In this document: piece after piece, positions 1 to 15,455 of the stretch
How positions within the stretch are numbered: the first letter of the stretch is position 1
How the letters are laid out: every line of letters begins with the position of its first letter
NCBI GenBank assembly: GCA_036378675.1
Contig: DASUWA010000051.1
Coordinates: 37,318-101,317 of the forward strand
Length of the DNA: 64,000 nucleotides
Source: Acidimicrobiales bacterium
Lineage (GTDB): Bacteria; Actinomycetota; Acidimicrobiia; Acidimicrobiales; Palsa-688
Reading direction: 5' to 3'
Position numbers and translations under genes: made by a program
Notes under the pieces: model-generated
Told to the model about the DNA's origin: nothing
Seen by the model: only the letters and a program-made list of their open reading frames with translations
The model's database searches: none

Positions 1-7
1 GCTGGCT

Positions 8-565
8 CTAGCCGACCTTCACGGCCGAGACCTCGAACTCGAGGTCGACCTTCTCGCTGACGAGGACACCGCCGGCCTCGAGGGCCACGTTGAAGTTGAC
101 CCCCCAGTCCTTCCGGTTGACGGTGGTCTTTCCCTCGAGCCCGATCCGGTGGTTCCCGAACGGGTCGACGGCGCTGCCCGTCAGCTCGAGATCGAACCTG
201 ACGGGGAGGGTCACACCCTTGATGGTCAGGTCGCCGGTTACCCGGTAGTTGCTGTCCCCGGCCGGCTCGACCGAGGTGCTGCGGAACCTGATCTCGGGGA
301 AGTTCTCCATGTCGAAGAAGTCGTTGCCCTTCAGGTGGGCGTCACGGTCCGCGTTGCGTGTGTCGATGCTCTCCGCCTTGATCGTGATGTCGAATCGGGA
401 CTGCGACGGATTCTCGGCATCGAAATAGCCAGTCCCGTCGTACTCGTTGAACGCCCCCCGTACCTTCGTCACCATCGCGTGGCGGGCCGAGAACCCGATC
501 CGGCTGTGGGCCGGGTCGATCCTGTAGGTACCGGTCAAGGTCTCCGGGGCTGTCGTCGTTGCCAT
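8..565 (-). CDS. YceI-family lipid-binding-like protein
   Basis: This 185-residue protein matches the YceI family, beta-barrel proteins that bind isoprenoid-like lipids. Visible family features are the opening IDPAHSRIGFSARH (residues 15-28), the central VTGDLTIKGVT strand pair and the WGVNFN segment near the end. It has no signal peptide, so it should act in the cytoplasm. An open frame extends upstream, but the ATG at 565 is preceded by a clear AGGAGG-type ribosome site, and the extra N-terminal residues would be encoded by the operator region. Two identical palindromes lie directly upstream, so it is probably repressor-controlled. A second, membrane-anchored YceI gene lies at 25898-26584. 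The exact ligand is unknown. Confidence 0.88.
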   Translation of the reverse strand: MATTTAPETLTGTYRIDPAHSRIGFSARHAMVTKVRGAFNEYDGTGYFDAENPSQSRFDITIKAESIDTRNADRDAHLKGNDFFDMENFPEIRFRSTSVEPAGDSNYRVTGDLTIKGVTLPVRFDLELTGSAVDPFGNHRIGLEGKTTVNRKDWGVNFNVALEAGGVLVSEKVDLEFEVSAVKVG

Positions 566-584
566 TCTTGCGCCTCCTTGGCTT

Positions 585-600
585 AGTTGACATCTCAACT
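585..600. promoter_or_regulatory. Palindromic operator, proximal copy (AGTTGA-N4-TCAACT)
   Basis: This is a perfect 6+6 inverted repeat, AGTTGA-CATC-TCAACT. It starts 20 bases upstream of the yceI start codon. The 16-base size and the TTGA/TCAA arms resemble MarR-family sites, which are often found next to YceI genes. No MarR gene is in the window, so the regulator is inferred. Confidence 0.7.
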
Positions 601-616
601 TCAGACTCTGCAACGC

Positions 617-632
617 AGTTGATCTGTCAACT
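617..632. promoter_or_regulatory. Palindromic operator, distal copy (AGTTGA-N4-TCAACT)
   Basis: This is a second perfect copy, AGTTGA-TCTG-TCAACT, with its centre 32 bases (about three helical turns) from the first. A consensus -35 hexamer, TTGACA, reads on the minus strand inside it (625-630). Repressor binding would therefore cover the likely yceI promoter. The -10 element is not clear. Confidence 0.7.
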
Positions 633-714
633 ATTCCGGCGGCTGACCCGGGGCCTTACCTGTTTTTCCGCGATGGACCGGGGATGGTGACTCTTCCGGC
701 GATAGGGCTTACCA

Positions 715-2454
715 TTGAACGCAGTGGGCGCACATGAGAGCACGGAAAGTGGTGCCTCTTCCAGCCGCCGTGGCCGGACTCAGCTGCTCGGCCCGATGAG
801 CGTCATCGACGAGGACGGTCCACTCGGCGTGCTCTTCGCCAGGAACCCGAGGCCGATGTGGATATACGACCTCGAGACGTTGCGGTTCCTGGAGGTGAAC
901 GCCGCCGCCGTGTCGACATATGGGTACAGCCGCGAGCTGTTCCTCGCCATGACGATCCACGACATCCGGCCGGCGCAGGAACGGGTTCGGCTCGCGGCCG
1001 ACGTCACCGACGCGAGACAGCCGCTCGAACGGTCGGGACCTTGGACCCATCTTCTCGCCGACGGCTCGACGATCGAGGTGGAGATCACCTCCCATGAGCT
1101 TCTGTTCGGGGACCGCCCGGCGGCGCTGGTGATGGCGGACGACGTCACCGAGCGGAACCGCCTGCAAGCCCGGATCCGCCAACTCGAGATGAGCGATCCG
1201 GTGAGCGGGCTTCCAAACCGCGGCGCATTTCTCGGCGAGGTCGACCGCTGGATCGCTCAGAACAGCGACATGTCGGGACGCGATGTCGTCTGCCTGGTCC
1301 ACATCGACCCCGACGACCTGACCGCGCTCAACAGCCGGTTCGGTTACGAATCCGGTGACCGGGTACTGCGCAGGATCGGAGACGCGCTCTCAGAGACGCG
1401 AAACGGCGCCTTCGCGGTGGGCCGGGTGAGCGGTGGAGAACTGGCGACGGCCGCGGTGCTGGCCGATCCGTCCGAGGTTCCTTCGCTGGCTGCCCGGGTG
1501 ATGCTGTCGGCCAAGGACCGGCTAGCGAGGGACCTGCCCGTCACCCTGACCTGCGGCGTCGCGACTGCGTCGGTTGGCGACGCGTCGGGTGAATCGTTGA
1601 CTCGGGACGCCACCATGGCCACCCGTTGGGCGAAGGTGCACCGGCGCGGCGGCATCGCCACCGCCGCAGAGGCCGTGATGTCGTCGGACATCGAAGTCGA
1701 CCTTCGCGACGGGATCGCCGACGGCGAGCTGGTCGCGCACTACCAGCCGGTGATCTCGATCGGCGACGGCCGCATCGTCGGGGCGGAAGCGCTGGTGCGT
1801 TGGGATCGTCCGGGACAGGGACTTGTGCCACCGGGCGATTTCATAGGCGTCGCCGAGGAGACCGGCCTGATAACCGACATCTGGAGGTGGATGGTCAGCG
1901 AGTCGCTCGGCCGGCTCACCGGGTGGCAGGAGAGCGCAGGGCCGCGAATGTCGGTGTCTCTGAACCTTTCGGTCCGACAGTTCTCCGATCCCTCGACGGT
2001 CGACGACTTCCTCGCCTGCATAGAGGAGAGGTCGGTAGACCCGAGGGACGTGGTGGTCGAGATCACCGAAACCGCTGCGGTCAGCGACCCCGACCGCATG
2101 CACGAGGTGCTTTCCGCCTTCCGTTTGCTGAACGTCCGGATCGCGCTCGACGATTTCGGCACCGGGTACTCGACGTTGGCGGAGCTCGAGCGGACCCCGT
2201 TCGACGCCCTGAAAATTGACCGCAGCTTCATATCGAGACTCAGCAGCGACCGCCGTCAGCAGTCGATCGTCGCCGGAATGGTGCGCCTGGCGCACGGGCT
2301 CGGGATGGTCGTCGTCGCAGAGGGAGTGGAGACGGACGACCAGCTCCGCCGCCTCACCGACCTGGGAGTAGACCTCGCTCAGGGGTACTACCTCGGGAGG
2401 CCGATGCCTGCCGAGGAGTTCAGCGCTGCTCTCGCTGGCAGCCGGAACGCCTGA
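715..2454 (+). CDS. PAS-GGDEF(degenerate)-EAL cyclic-di-GMP phosphodiesterase
   Basis: This is a cytoplasmic signalling protein with three domains: a PAS sensor at about residues 35-145, a GGDEF domain at 155-310 and an EAL domain at 325-570. The GGDEF site reads SGGEL (239-243), so cyclase activity is probably lost, though it may still bind GTP. The EAL site looks complete: E358 in EALVRW, N417, E449, DDFGTG (479-484), K500 and the E of VVAEGVE near 534. It should therefore hydrolyse c-di-GMP to pGpG. The frame opens with TTG at 715. GTG at 724 and ATG at 796 are alternatives, none with a strong ribosome site. It is divergent from yceI and lies just upstream of rpoB, where rplJ-rplL are often found. 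Confidence 0.9.
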   Translation: MNAVGAHESTESGASSSRRGRTQLLGPMSVIDEDGPLGVLFARNPRPMWIYDLETLRFLEVNAAAVSTYGYSRELFLAMTIHDIRPAQERVRLAADVTDARQPLERSGPWTHLLADGSTIEVEITSHELLFGDRPAALVMADDVTERNRLQARIRQLEMSDPVSGLPNRGAFLGEVDRWIAQNSDMSGRDVVCLVHIDPDDLTALNSRFGYESGDRVLRRIGDALSETRNGAFAVGRVSGGELATAAVLADPSEVPSLAARVMLSAKDRLARDLPVTLTCGVATASVGDASGESLTRDATMATRWAKVHRRGGIATAAEAVMSSDIEVDLRDGIADGELVAHYQPVISIGDGRIVGAEALVRWDRPGQGLVPPGDFIGVAEETGLITDIWRWMVSESLGRLTGWQESAGPRMSVSLNLSVRQFSDPSTVDDFLACIEERSVDPRDVVVEITETAAVSDPDRMHEVLSAFRLLNVRIALDDFGTGYSTLAELERTPFDALKIDRSFISRLSSDRRQQSIVAGMVRLAHGLGMVVVAEGVETDDQLRRLTDLGVDLAQGYYLGRPMPAEEFSAALAGSRNA

Positions 2455-2470
2455 TCCCTCGGGGGGAGGG

Positions 2471-2496
2471 CCCGCGGGCCGGCGGGGGTTCTTTTT
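2471..2496 (+). terminator. Putative terminator after the PAS-EAL gene
   Basis: A CCCGC/GCGGG stem with a six-base loop (2471-2486) is followed by GGTTCTTTTT. It lies just after the stop codon of the EAL gene and before the rpoB promoters. Confidence 0.5.
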
Positions 2497-2508
2497 CCGG
2501 GGAAAACC

Positions 2509-2537
2509 TTGACCGCCACTCCCCGTTGCCGTACCCT
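2509..2537 (+). promoter_or_regulatory. rpoB promoter P1
   Basis: TTGACC, a 17-base spacer, then TACCCT give a good sigma-70/sigA-type match. Transcription would start near 2544, leaving a leader of about 180 bases before rpoB. Confidence 0.6.
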
Positions 2538-2573
2538 TCTACGAAAACCAGCTGCATTCGCGCGCGCTATCTC

Positions 2574-2603
2574 TTGCCTTTAGCGCCGGCACCGCCCTAA
2601 GAT
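2574..2603 (+). promoter_or_regulatory. rpoB promoter P2
   Basis: TTGCCT, an 18-base spacer, then TAAGAT form a second sigA-type promoter, 65 bases downstream of P1. Tandem promoters are common for rpoBC. Confidence 0.5.
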
Positions 2604-2725
2604 GGTGTGTTGCCGTGGTCCCCTGGTTTGCGCCTCCCGCCGCTTTGACGCGGCTTCGGCGCGCCCGCAGTGCTCCAGAGGCCCGCACGGCGGTCTATCA
2701 GCCCGTTCTCCCCCAGGAGTAGGTC

Positions 2726-10333
<7,608 letters not shown>

Positions 10334-10386
10334 CGCTGGTTTTCCAGCATTCGGCGGCGCTGTTTCGGGTCGCCTCAGTTCGTTGG

Positions 10387-10414
10387 CGCCGGCGTGTGAT
10401 CGTGCACGCCGGCG
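10387..10414. terminator. Hairpin between convergent rpoC and deacetylase genes
   Basis: A 10-base stem (CGCCGGCGTG / CACGCCGGCG) with an eight-base loop sits between two convergent genes and could end transcription from both sides. There is no T-run on either flank, so it is not a classic intrinsic terminator. Confidence 0.5.
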
Positions 10415-10429
10415 TCACGCCCATTCCTG

Positions 10430-11701
10430 CTAAGCGGCAGGATGCTCCCCGGCGATCAGGTACCCGGTGCCTCCAGGCGCCGGAACCAGGCCGAAATAGC
10501 GGTTCGTTCCGCCCGAGCCGCCGCGGGATCCGTAGTAGCCGGCGTCTCCGAAGGTGAAGATGCCTCCGTCGGCGGCGGCGAGCCAGTAGCCGTGGCCGTC
10601 TGGGGTGGGTGCCATCGCGACGACGGGCTGGTTGAGTCGTGTGGCGCCGGTGGATCCGTAGTAGCCGGCGTCTCCGAAGGTGAAGATGCCTCCGTCGGCG
10701 GCGGCGAGCCAGTAGCCGTGGCCGTCTGGGGTGGGTGCCATCGCGACGACGGGCTGGTTGAGCCGCGTCCCGCCCATAGATCCGTAGTACGGCGAGGCAC
10801 CGGTCGCGAAAACCCCACCGTCGGAGGCGGTGAGCCAGTAACCGGGTGCGCTTGGGTCGAGCGCAGCCCCCACGAACGGGAGGTTCGAAAGAATCGGCGT
10901 CGTCGCCGGAAGCGCTGAGCCGAACGCGTACAGGTCGCTTATCACCGGACCGGCCCACGGGTTCCGCTCGCAGATGGGCACGAACGAGTAACCACGGGCG
11001 CGAAGCGAGGCGATGATCTGTGGGAGAGCGTCGACCGTCTCCTGGCGGTTCCCGCCCCCGTCGTGCAGGTCCACCACCCCGCCAGGGAACGCAGCGCCTA
11101 CAACCCGGTCGACGATCGCCTGGGTGCCCGGCATGGTCCAGTCCCGAGGGTCGATGGAGTAGCTCATCGTGGTCAGCCCTCGCTGAGCCGTCTGTTCGAG
11201 CGAGGTCCCGTTCCAGCTGTTGTAGGGAGGGCGCACGCAAGTTGGCGTGACGCCTGTCAGGAGACGAATCCGATTCTGGGTCTGGTCGATCTGGGTCGGA
11301 TAACCGCTCACCGGCAGCGTCGCCAAGTCAACGTGATTCCACGTGTGGTTCTCGACCGGATACCCGGCCGCGGCCAGTTGCCTGGTGTACTGCGGGTAGC
11401 CGAGCGTGTTGACGCCTATCTCGAAGAAGGTCGCGGGAACCCGATAGCGCTGAAGCACAGAGAGAACCTCAGGGGTATAAGGCCCGGGACCATCGTCGAA
11501 GGTCAGGGCGATCACCCTGCGGCCGGCCGTGTTCTGTTCTCCGGGCGCCTGGAAGGTGTAGAAGGCGGGGCTTGGGGATACGGAGGCCGCGCCGACCGTT
11601 TCGCTTCCGAAGGCGGCCGAACTGATCGGAAGAAACGCGACCGTGCTGAAGATCGCCGACACGACGGTCGCGGATAACAACGACGCTCGCTGACGCTTCA
11701 A
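10430..11701 (-). CDS. Secreted polysaccharide deacetylase with C-terminal GYWL-type repeats
   Basis: The NodB-type deacetylase domain, about residues 60-265, has TFDDGP with the catalytic Asp pair near D69/D70, the metal-binding HTWNH (H119, H123), and RPPYN. It should remove N-acetyl groups from an extracellular glycan. The C-terminal ~150 residues are tandem 42-residue repeats with GYWL, DGGIF and GDAGYYGS signatures, probably forming a beta-propeller-like fold. TTG at 11701 is chosen because it directly opens a signal peptide (LKRQR, hydrophobic core, cleavage near SSAA). The frame stays open to 11848, but that part is Arg/Ser-rich and overlaps the ferredoxin gene. It is the last gene after the electron-transfer operon and may be co-transcribed with it. 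Confidence 0.85.
   Translation of the reverse strand: MKRQRASLLSATVVSAIFSTVAFLPISSAAFGSETVGAASVSPSPAFYTFQAPGEQNTAGRRVIALTFDDGPGPYTPEVLSVLQRYRVPATFFEIGVNTLGYPQYTRQLAAAGYPVENHTWNHVDLATLPVSGYPTQIDQTQNRIRLLTGVTPTCVRPPYNSWNGTSLEQTAQRGLTTMSYSIDPRDWTMPGTQAIVDRVVGAAFPGGVVDLHDGGGNRQETVDALPQIIASLRARGYSFVPICERNPWAGPVISDLYAFGSALPATTPILSNLPFVGAALDPSAPGYWLTASDGGVFATGASPYYGSMGGTRLNQPVVAMAPTPDGHGYWLAAADGGIFTFGDAGYYGSTGATRLNQPVVAMAPTPDGHGYWLAAADGGIFTFGDAGYYGSRGGSGGTNRYFGLVPAPGGTGYLIAGEHPAA
10527..10778 (-). repeat. Two tandem 126-bp repeats inside the deacetylase gene
   Basis: Units start at 10527 and 10653, with a diverged third beginning at 10779. The first two are nearly identical in DNA except at their last ~20 bases, which suggests recent duplication or gene conversion. 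Each encodes one 42-residue repeat. Confidence 0.9.
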
Positions 11702-11816
11702 CGTTTTGGCTGCCCCACTATTCGACCCCCTGCCTACCCGGTTCCGGCTGCGTCGACGCCGAGAGATCGGGCGTCCGTGTGCCCTTATCGTCCCACAGCG
11801 GGCCGAAAGTGAGGAG

Positions 11817-12062
11817 CTATTCCGTGGCGTCGGCCACGAGGAGCGCAAGGGTCGGGCACGCTGCGATCGCCCGCTTCAAGTGCGCCTCCAGGTGGGGCGG
11901 CACCGGTGAAGGGTCGATGATCGGGTAACCCCAGTCGTCGAGGCGGATCATCTCGGGGAGCAGCTCCGCGCACAGCCCGTGACCCTTGCAGCTGATCGGG
12001 TTGACGACGATTCTCTTTGGCCGCTCGCCGTCGAGGATTCTCGTGGGTGGACGTGGGGTCAT
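11817..12062 (-). CDS. Small ferredoxin (CxxHxxC type)
   Basis: This 81-residue ferredoxin has C25, H28, C31 and C69-P70. A His thus stands in the central cluster position, as in actinobacterial ferredoxins of the 3Fe-4S class that serve P450s and related enzymes. It should carry one Fe-S cluster and act as a soluble electron carrier. Its ATG overlaps the TGA of the NuoF-like gene (ATGA), so the two are translationally coupled. It probably passes electrons between the NuoF-like protein and the membrane reductase of the same operon. Cluster type and direction of flow are inferred. Confidence 0.88.
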   Translation of the reverse strand: MTPRPPTRILDGERPKRIVVNPISCKGHGLCAELLPEMIRLDDWGYPIIDPSPVPPHLEAHLKRAIAACPTLALLVADATE

Positions 12063-13381
12063 ATCCAGGGTCCATCCATCCGAGGCACCGGGACCGAAGG
12101 TGCTTCGGCGCGGCAGGCACCGTACCTACGGTGGTTCTCGATCTCCTCGGCGAACGTGGCCAGCGCGGAGCGGACCATGCGCGCGGTGCCGTCGGGGTGG
12201 CGACAAGCGCCCCTTCCCTCGACCATGTCGAGCCACTGCGTGAGCTGCTGTTGCCATCTCCGGCGCCGATCCCCGGCCACCAGCCCCTCGAGGGCGCCCG
12301 CGATGGCCGGAAGCCCGTTGATGCAGGGTCCGCATTGCCCGGCGCTCTGGGCGGCGAGCCACCGCGCGATCTGGGCGGTAGCCGCGAGGCCACAGGATCC
12401 CTCGGCGAGCACCACCATCGATGAGCAACCGATCGCCGCTCCCACCGATGCGAACGATGCTCGGTCGAACGTGAGGTCGGCGGCCGTCCCGGCGGGTACC
12501 CACGTCCCGGCGAACCCGCCGGCGAGGATTGCGTGGACGGAGGACGCGGCACCAGCTGAGCTGAGGATTGCTTCGACCGAGGTTCCGAAGGGCACCTCGT
12601 AAACGCCATCGCGGGTGACGTCGCCGACCACCGTTATCAGCGCGGTGCCGGGGTCGTCAGGCGTGCCCAGCGCACGAAACCATGCCGACCCGAATCTCGC
12701 AACCAGAGCCAGGTTGGCGAGCGTTTCCACGTTGTTCACCAACGTCGGACGGCCGCCGACACCACGTTCGAAGGGTCTCGGCGGGACGAACGTCGGTTTT
12801 GCATCGCCTCCGTTGAGCCAGTGCACCAGAGCCGATTCCTCACCCGTCACGTACTTTGTTGGCGCGGTCTCGAGCCGGATGCTCACATCGTCGGCCTTGA
12901 TCGAGCCTCGTTCGGAGAGTGCGCGGGTCAAAACTTTGATCGATTGTGTGTCGCAGCGGTCGACACAGACGATCGCCTCTGCGGCGCCGAGCGTGTCGGC
13001 AGCGACGCTGACACCATCCAGCACCAGATGAGGGGCGCTGGCCATAAGTGTCTTGTCCTTCCGGCTGACGGGTTCGCCTTCGGTTCCGTTGGCGACGACG
13101 ACGGGACGCCGACCCGCAGAGACGGTTGCCAGCTTCCGTGCGGTGGAAAACCACGCCCCACCTCGCCCTCTCAGCCCGGCTTGCTCGGCTTCGGCGACCA
13201 ACAGTGGGCCTCCGGCGGGCATCTGTCCCCACGTTCGGAAATGACCGTGGAAGCTGGGATCCTCCTTCGTGGCCAGAAGGCGCGGCGTTACCAGCGGGTC
13301 GGAGTGCATCGGGGGGATGTCTGCTTTGGTGCGTGACCGTGAGGCTGAGCCAGATTCGTGGCGGGATTGTGGAGTGATCAC
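12059..13381 (-). CDS. NuoF-like NAD(P)H-binding flavoprotein
   Basis: This 440-residue protein is related to NuoF/Nqo1, the 51-kDa NADH-oxidising subunit of complex I. The nucleotide/FMN region shows GLRGRGGAWF (69-78) and NGTEGEP (98-104), followed by a SLBB-like region. The Fe-S segment reads SAGQCGPC, with C350 and C353 plus a later C393. The first Cys of the usual SCGxCxPC is Ala, so the cluster is either missing a ligand or different. GTG at 13381 is chosen because it forms a GTGA overlap with the upstream gene's stop and has AGGGG upstream; ATG at 13310 has no ribosome site. No other complex I genes are nearby, so it belongs to a separate electron-transfer chain. Confidence 0.85.
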   Translation of the reverse strand: MITPQSRHESGSASRSRTKADIPPMHSDPLVTPRLLATKEDPSFHGHFRTWGQMPAGGPLLVAEAEQAGLRGRGGAWFSTARKLATVSAGRRPVVVANGTEGEPVSRKDKTLMASAPHLVLDGVSVAADTLGAAEAIVCVDRCDTQSIKVLTRALSERGSIKADDVSIRLETAPTKYVTGEESALVHWLNGGDAKPTFVPPRPFERGVGGRPTLVNNVETLANLALVARFGSAWFRALGTPDDPGTALITVVGDVTRDGVYEVPFGTSVEAILSSAGAASSVHAILAGGFAGTWVPAGTAADLTFDRASFASVGAAIGCSSMVVLAEGSCGLAATAQIARWLAAQSAGQCGPCINGLPAIAGALEGLVAGDRRRRWQQQLTQWLDMVEGRGACRHPDGTARMVRSALATFAEEIENHRRYGACRAEAPSVPVPRMDGPWI

Positions 13382-14481
13382 GCCGACCCCTGAATGTGGC
13401 CGGCGAGCGCTCGACCGCGCATGCTGGTGATCTGGATCGTGACCGTGAAGGTCTGATTGGTCCGTCCGGAAACGGTGGCGACGATCGTGTCGCCGCTCAG
13501 GTTGGTAACCCGGCCGGTGTACTCGTTCTGAGCCCCTTGCGGTCCGAGAGTGACCCGGCCGGACGTGAGCCGGACCCCGCCGCCGTCCACCGGGGACCCG
13601 TCGAGGGTGACATCGAACGCTCCTCCGCTGAACTGTCCCGACAGGACTAGCGTCACGGGACCTCCGCTCTGACTGCCGGACTCGTTCTGGCTGCCCTGGA
13701 AGTCCGACGAGAACGGAATCGACAGCGCAGAAGGAGAGGTCTGGCCGGACGACCCGGTCGACGAGGACGACGCGGCGATCGCGCCGAGCAGCGCAGTAGG
13801 CGTGCCCGCCTTCTTTGCCCAGCCGGGCTTGAGAGGCCCGGTCACCGTCCAAACCCCTATTGCGAGCGGCAGTGCGAAGGATCCTAACGCTGCTACCGCG
13901 CGCCTGCCGGCGTTCGAAGGCGACCACCCCTCTGCGAGGCGCCACCACACGGCGCCGATGACCGCGGCAACGCACACGGCGTTGAGCGCGATAACCCAAC
14001 CGAGTCTGGTGTCGGTGCCGGTTCCGAGCCCGTGAAGCGCCGCAACTGGCCAGCAGAGGTAGGCAGCCCAATGAAGGAGTCTCCAGAGCCGAGGCCCGAG
14101 CCTTTCGCGTACGAGTGATGTGATGACCAAGGCGACGAGGAGGTCCAAGGACAGGGCTCCGAGCCCCAGCCAGAGGGGGCGGTACGTGCCGACGAAAGGA
14201 ATGAAGACGTCCGCAACGGAGATCGATACATACGTGTCGAGCACCGCGGTCACCACGTGGATCACCAAGAACAGGACAGCGAGAAGCGAGATGTTCTTGT
14301 GCAGAGCGGATATCACGAACCTCGGCAGGCCGGGCCGCGCGTATCGGACTACTTGGGTAATGCCCATGACGACAGTCGCGGTCAGCAGCACCAGGTCGAC
14401 CAACCCGAAGCCTCGGGTCATGTACCACAGCGCCTTGGCATTGGTACCCAAGGCTGCGGTTACCGCTGCTGTTGTCAGCAC
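13378..14481 (-). CDS. Ferric-reductase-like transmembrane protein with extracytoplasmic beta domain
   Basis: The N-terminal ~230 residues contain six hydrophobic helices with two His pairs: HKNISLLAVLFLVIH, and H-x12-H in HWAAYLCWPVAALH. These are placed to bind two b hemes, as in the FRE/NOX/MsrQ superfamily. A Ser-rich linker and a ~95-residue beta-rich domain follow and are predicted to be outside. It should carry electrons across the membrane. GTG at 14481 is used: it overlaps the apbE stop (GTGCTGA), has GGAGCAGG upstream, and gives the expected family N-terminus. The open frame continues to 14610 inside apbE. The C-terminal domain lacks the SGAT motif of FMN_bind domains. Confidence 0.82.
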   Translation of the reverse strand: MLTTAAVTAALGTNAKALWYMTRGFGLVDLVLLTATVVMGITQVVRYARPGLPRFVISALHKNISLLAVLFLVIHVVTAVLDTYVSISVADVFIPFVGTYRPLWLGLGALSLDLLVALVITSLVRERLGPRLWRLLHWAAYLCWPVAALHGLGTGTDTRLGWVIALNAVCVAAVIGAVWWRLAEGWSPSNAGRRAVAALGSFALPLAIGVWTVTGPLKPGWAKKAGTPTALLGAIAASSSSTGSSGQTSPSALSIPFSSDFQGSQNESGSQSGGPVTLVLSGQFSGGAFDVTLDGSPVDGGGVRLTSGRVTLGPQGAQNEYTGRVTNLSGDTIVATVSGRTNQTFTVTIQITSMRGRALAGHIQGSA

Positions 14482-15452
14482 CGGACCTGCTCCGGAGCCA
14501 TCGACTCGTTTGATGCCGGCCCGACTGAGTCGATGGGCCAACCTGCGGAGGTGGTGACGCGAGCAGAAGGAGACACGAGACGGGCCGGAAGGCGTCGCTC
14601 TTCGAGCCATTGCGGAGCCCGATCACCGAGAAGGATCGCGGCGGTGGACGCGATGTTCGCGTCGAGGCAAGTGCCCGCGGCAACGCTGACCGTTCGCCAG
14701 TGCTCTCGAGCGGGCAGACCGGTCGCCGGGTCGATGATGTGGTGCAGGGAAACCCCACCACGAATCCAGCGTCGTACCGACGTGCTGGACGTGGACAGAC
14801 CGCCCTCGCGGATCGAAACGACCGGCCCGTCCGATGTGGTGGGTGGATCCGCGTGGTTGTGCGTGATCCGCATGCTCCAGCCTCCCACCGGCGCCGGGCC
14901 TCGAACCGCGATGTCTCCTCCGAGATTCACCAGAACTCCCGCACCGGTGCAGGCAGCTGCCAGCTCGGCAGCACGATCGGCGCAGAGCGCCTTTGCGGTG
15001 GCCCCAAGGTCGATCGACACTCCGGACGGCAACTGAACCGTGCGGTGCGCGGAGTCCGTGCGCACCGTCTTCCAACCGGCTACTGCGCGCGCAGTCAGGT
15101 TTAGCGCGGCGCCTTCAGGGTCAACGTCCGCGAAGTCCCGGTCGTAACCGATCAGCTCGAGAGCACTTCCGACCGTCGGGTCGACCAGTCCGTCGGTAAG
15201 CCGTGCAGCACGAAGGGCCGCGTCTATCGCCTCGAACAGCAATGCAGACACGACGACCGGCCGGCCGGTACTCGCGTTCAGCTTGCTGAGCTCGCTCTCC
15301 GGCCGGAAGCGGCTTGCTGCCAGATCGATCGCTTCCAGCTCGAGGCGCAGGACGCTCGTCGCCTTATCTGCGGCGGACGGTTCGGTGACCGCAATGGAAG
15401 CCGTGGTGCCGAGCGCAGGGAACGAGTGCACCGCCAATGAAGTGTCCGTCAC
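14475..15452 (-). CDS. apbE: FAD:protein FMN transferase (ApbE family)
   Basis: This 325-residue protein has the ApbE signature order: an early FPALGT segment, DLGATAKALCAD near residue 150 (the family DLGGIAKG box), LVNLGGD, and HHIIDPATG. Such enzymes attach FMN to a Ser/Thr of extracytoplasmic redox proteins. No lipobox or clear signal peptide is seen at the N-terminus, which is unusual for an enzyme that normally works outside. It starts with GTG three bases after the stop of the Ser-rich protein gene and overlaps the ferric-reductase-like gene, so it is central to the operon. No FMN_bind-domain substrate is encoded in the window. Confidence 0.9.
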   Translation of the reverse strand: MTDTSLAVHSFPALGTTASIAVTEPSAADKATSVLRLELEAIDLAASRFRPESELSKLNASTGRPVVVSALLFEAIDAALRAARLTDGLVDPTVGSALELIGYDRDFADVDPEGAALNLTARAVAGWKTVRTDSAHRTVQLPSGVSIDLGATAKALCADRAAELAAACTGAGVLVNLGGDIAVRGPAPVGGWSMRITHNHADPPTTSDGPVVSIREGGLSTSSTSVRRWIRGGVSLHHIIDPATGLPAREHWRTVSVAAGTCLDANIASTAAILLGDRAPQWLEERRLPARLVSPSARVTTSAGWPIDSVGPASNESMAPEQVRC

Positions 15453-15455
15453 CCT

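Noticed and set aside
10527..10778. TGAT strings in the deacetylase repeats as an ApbE flavinylation site
   Set aside because: They lie in a repeat domain without the FMN_bind fold context and vary between repeat copies.
13382..14761. A 900-codon frame suggesting an N-terminally fused NuoF-like protein
   Set aside because: The upstream ~460 codons are out of phase with two clear genes (ferric-reductase-like and apbE). The GTGA overlap at 13378-13381 marks the true start.
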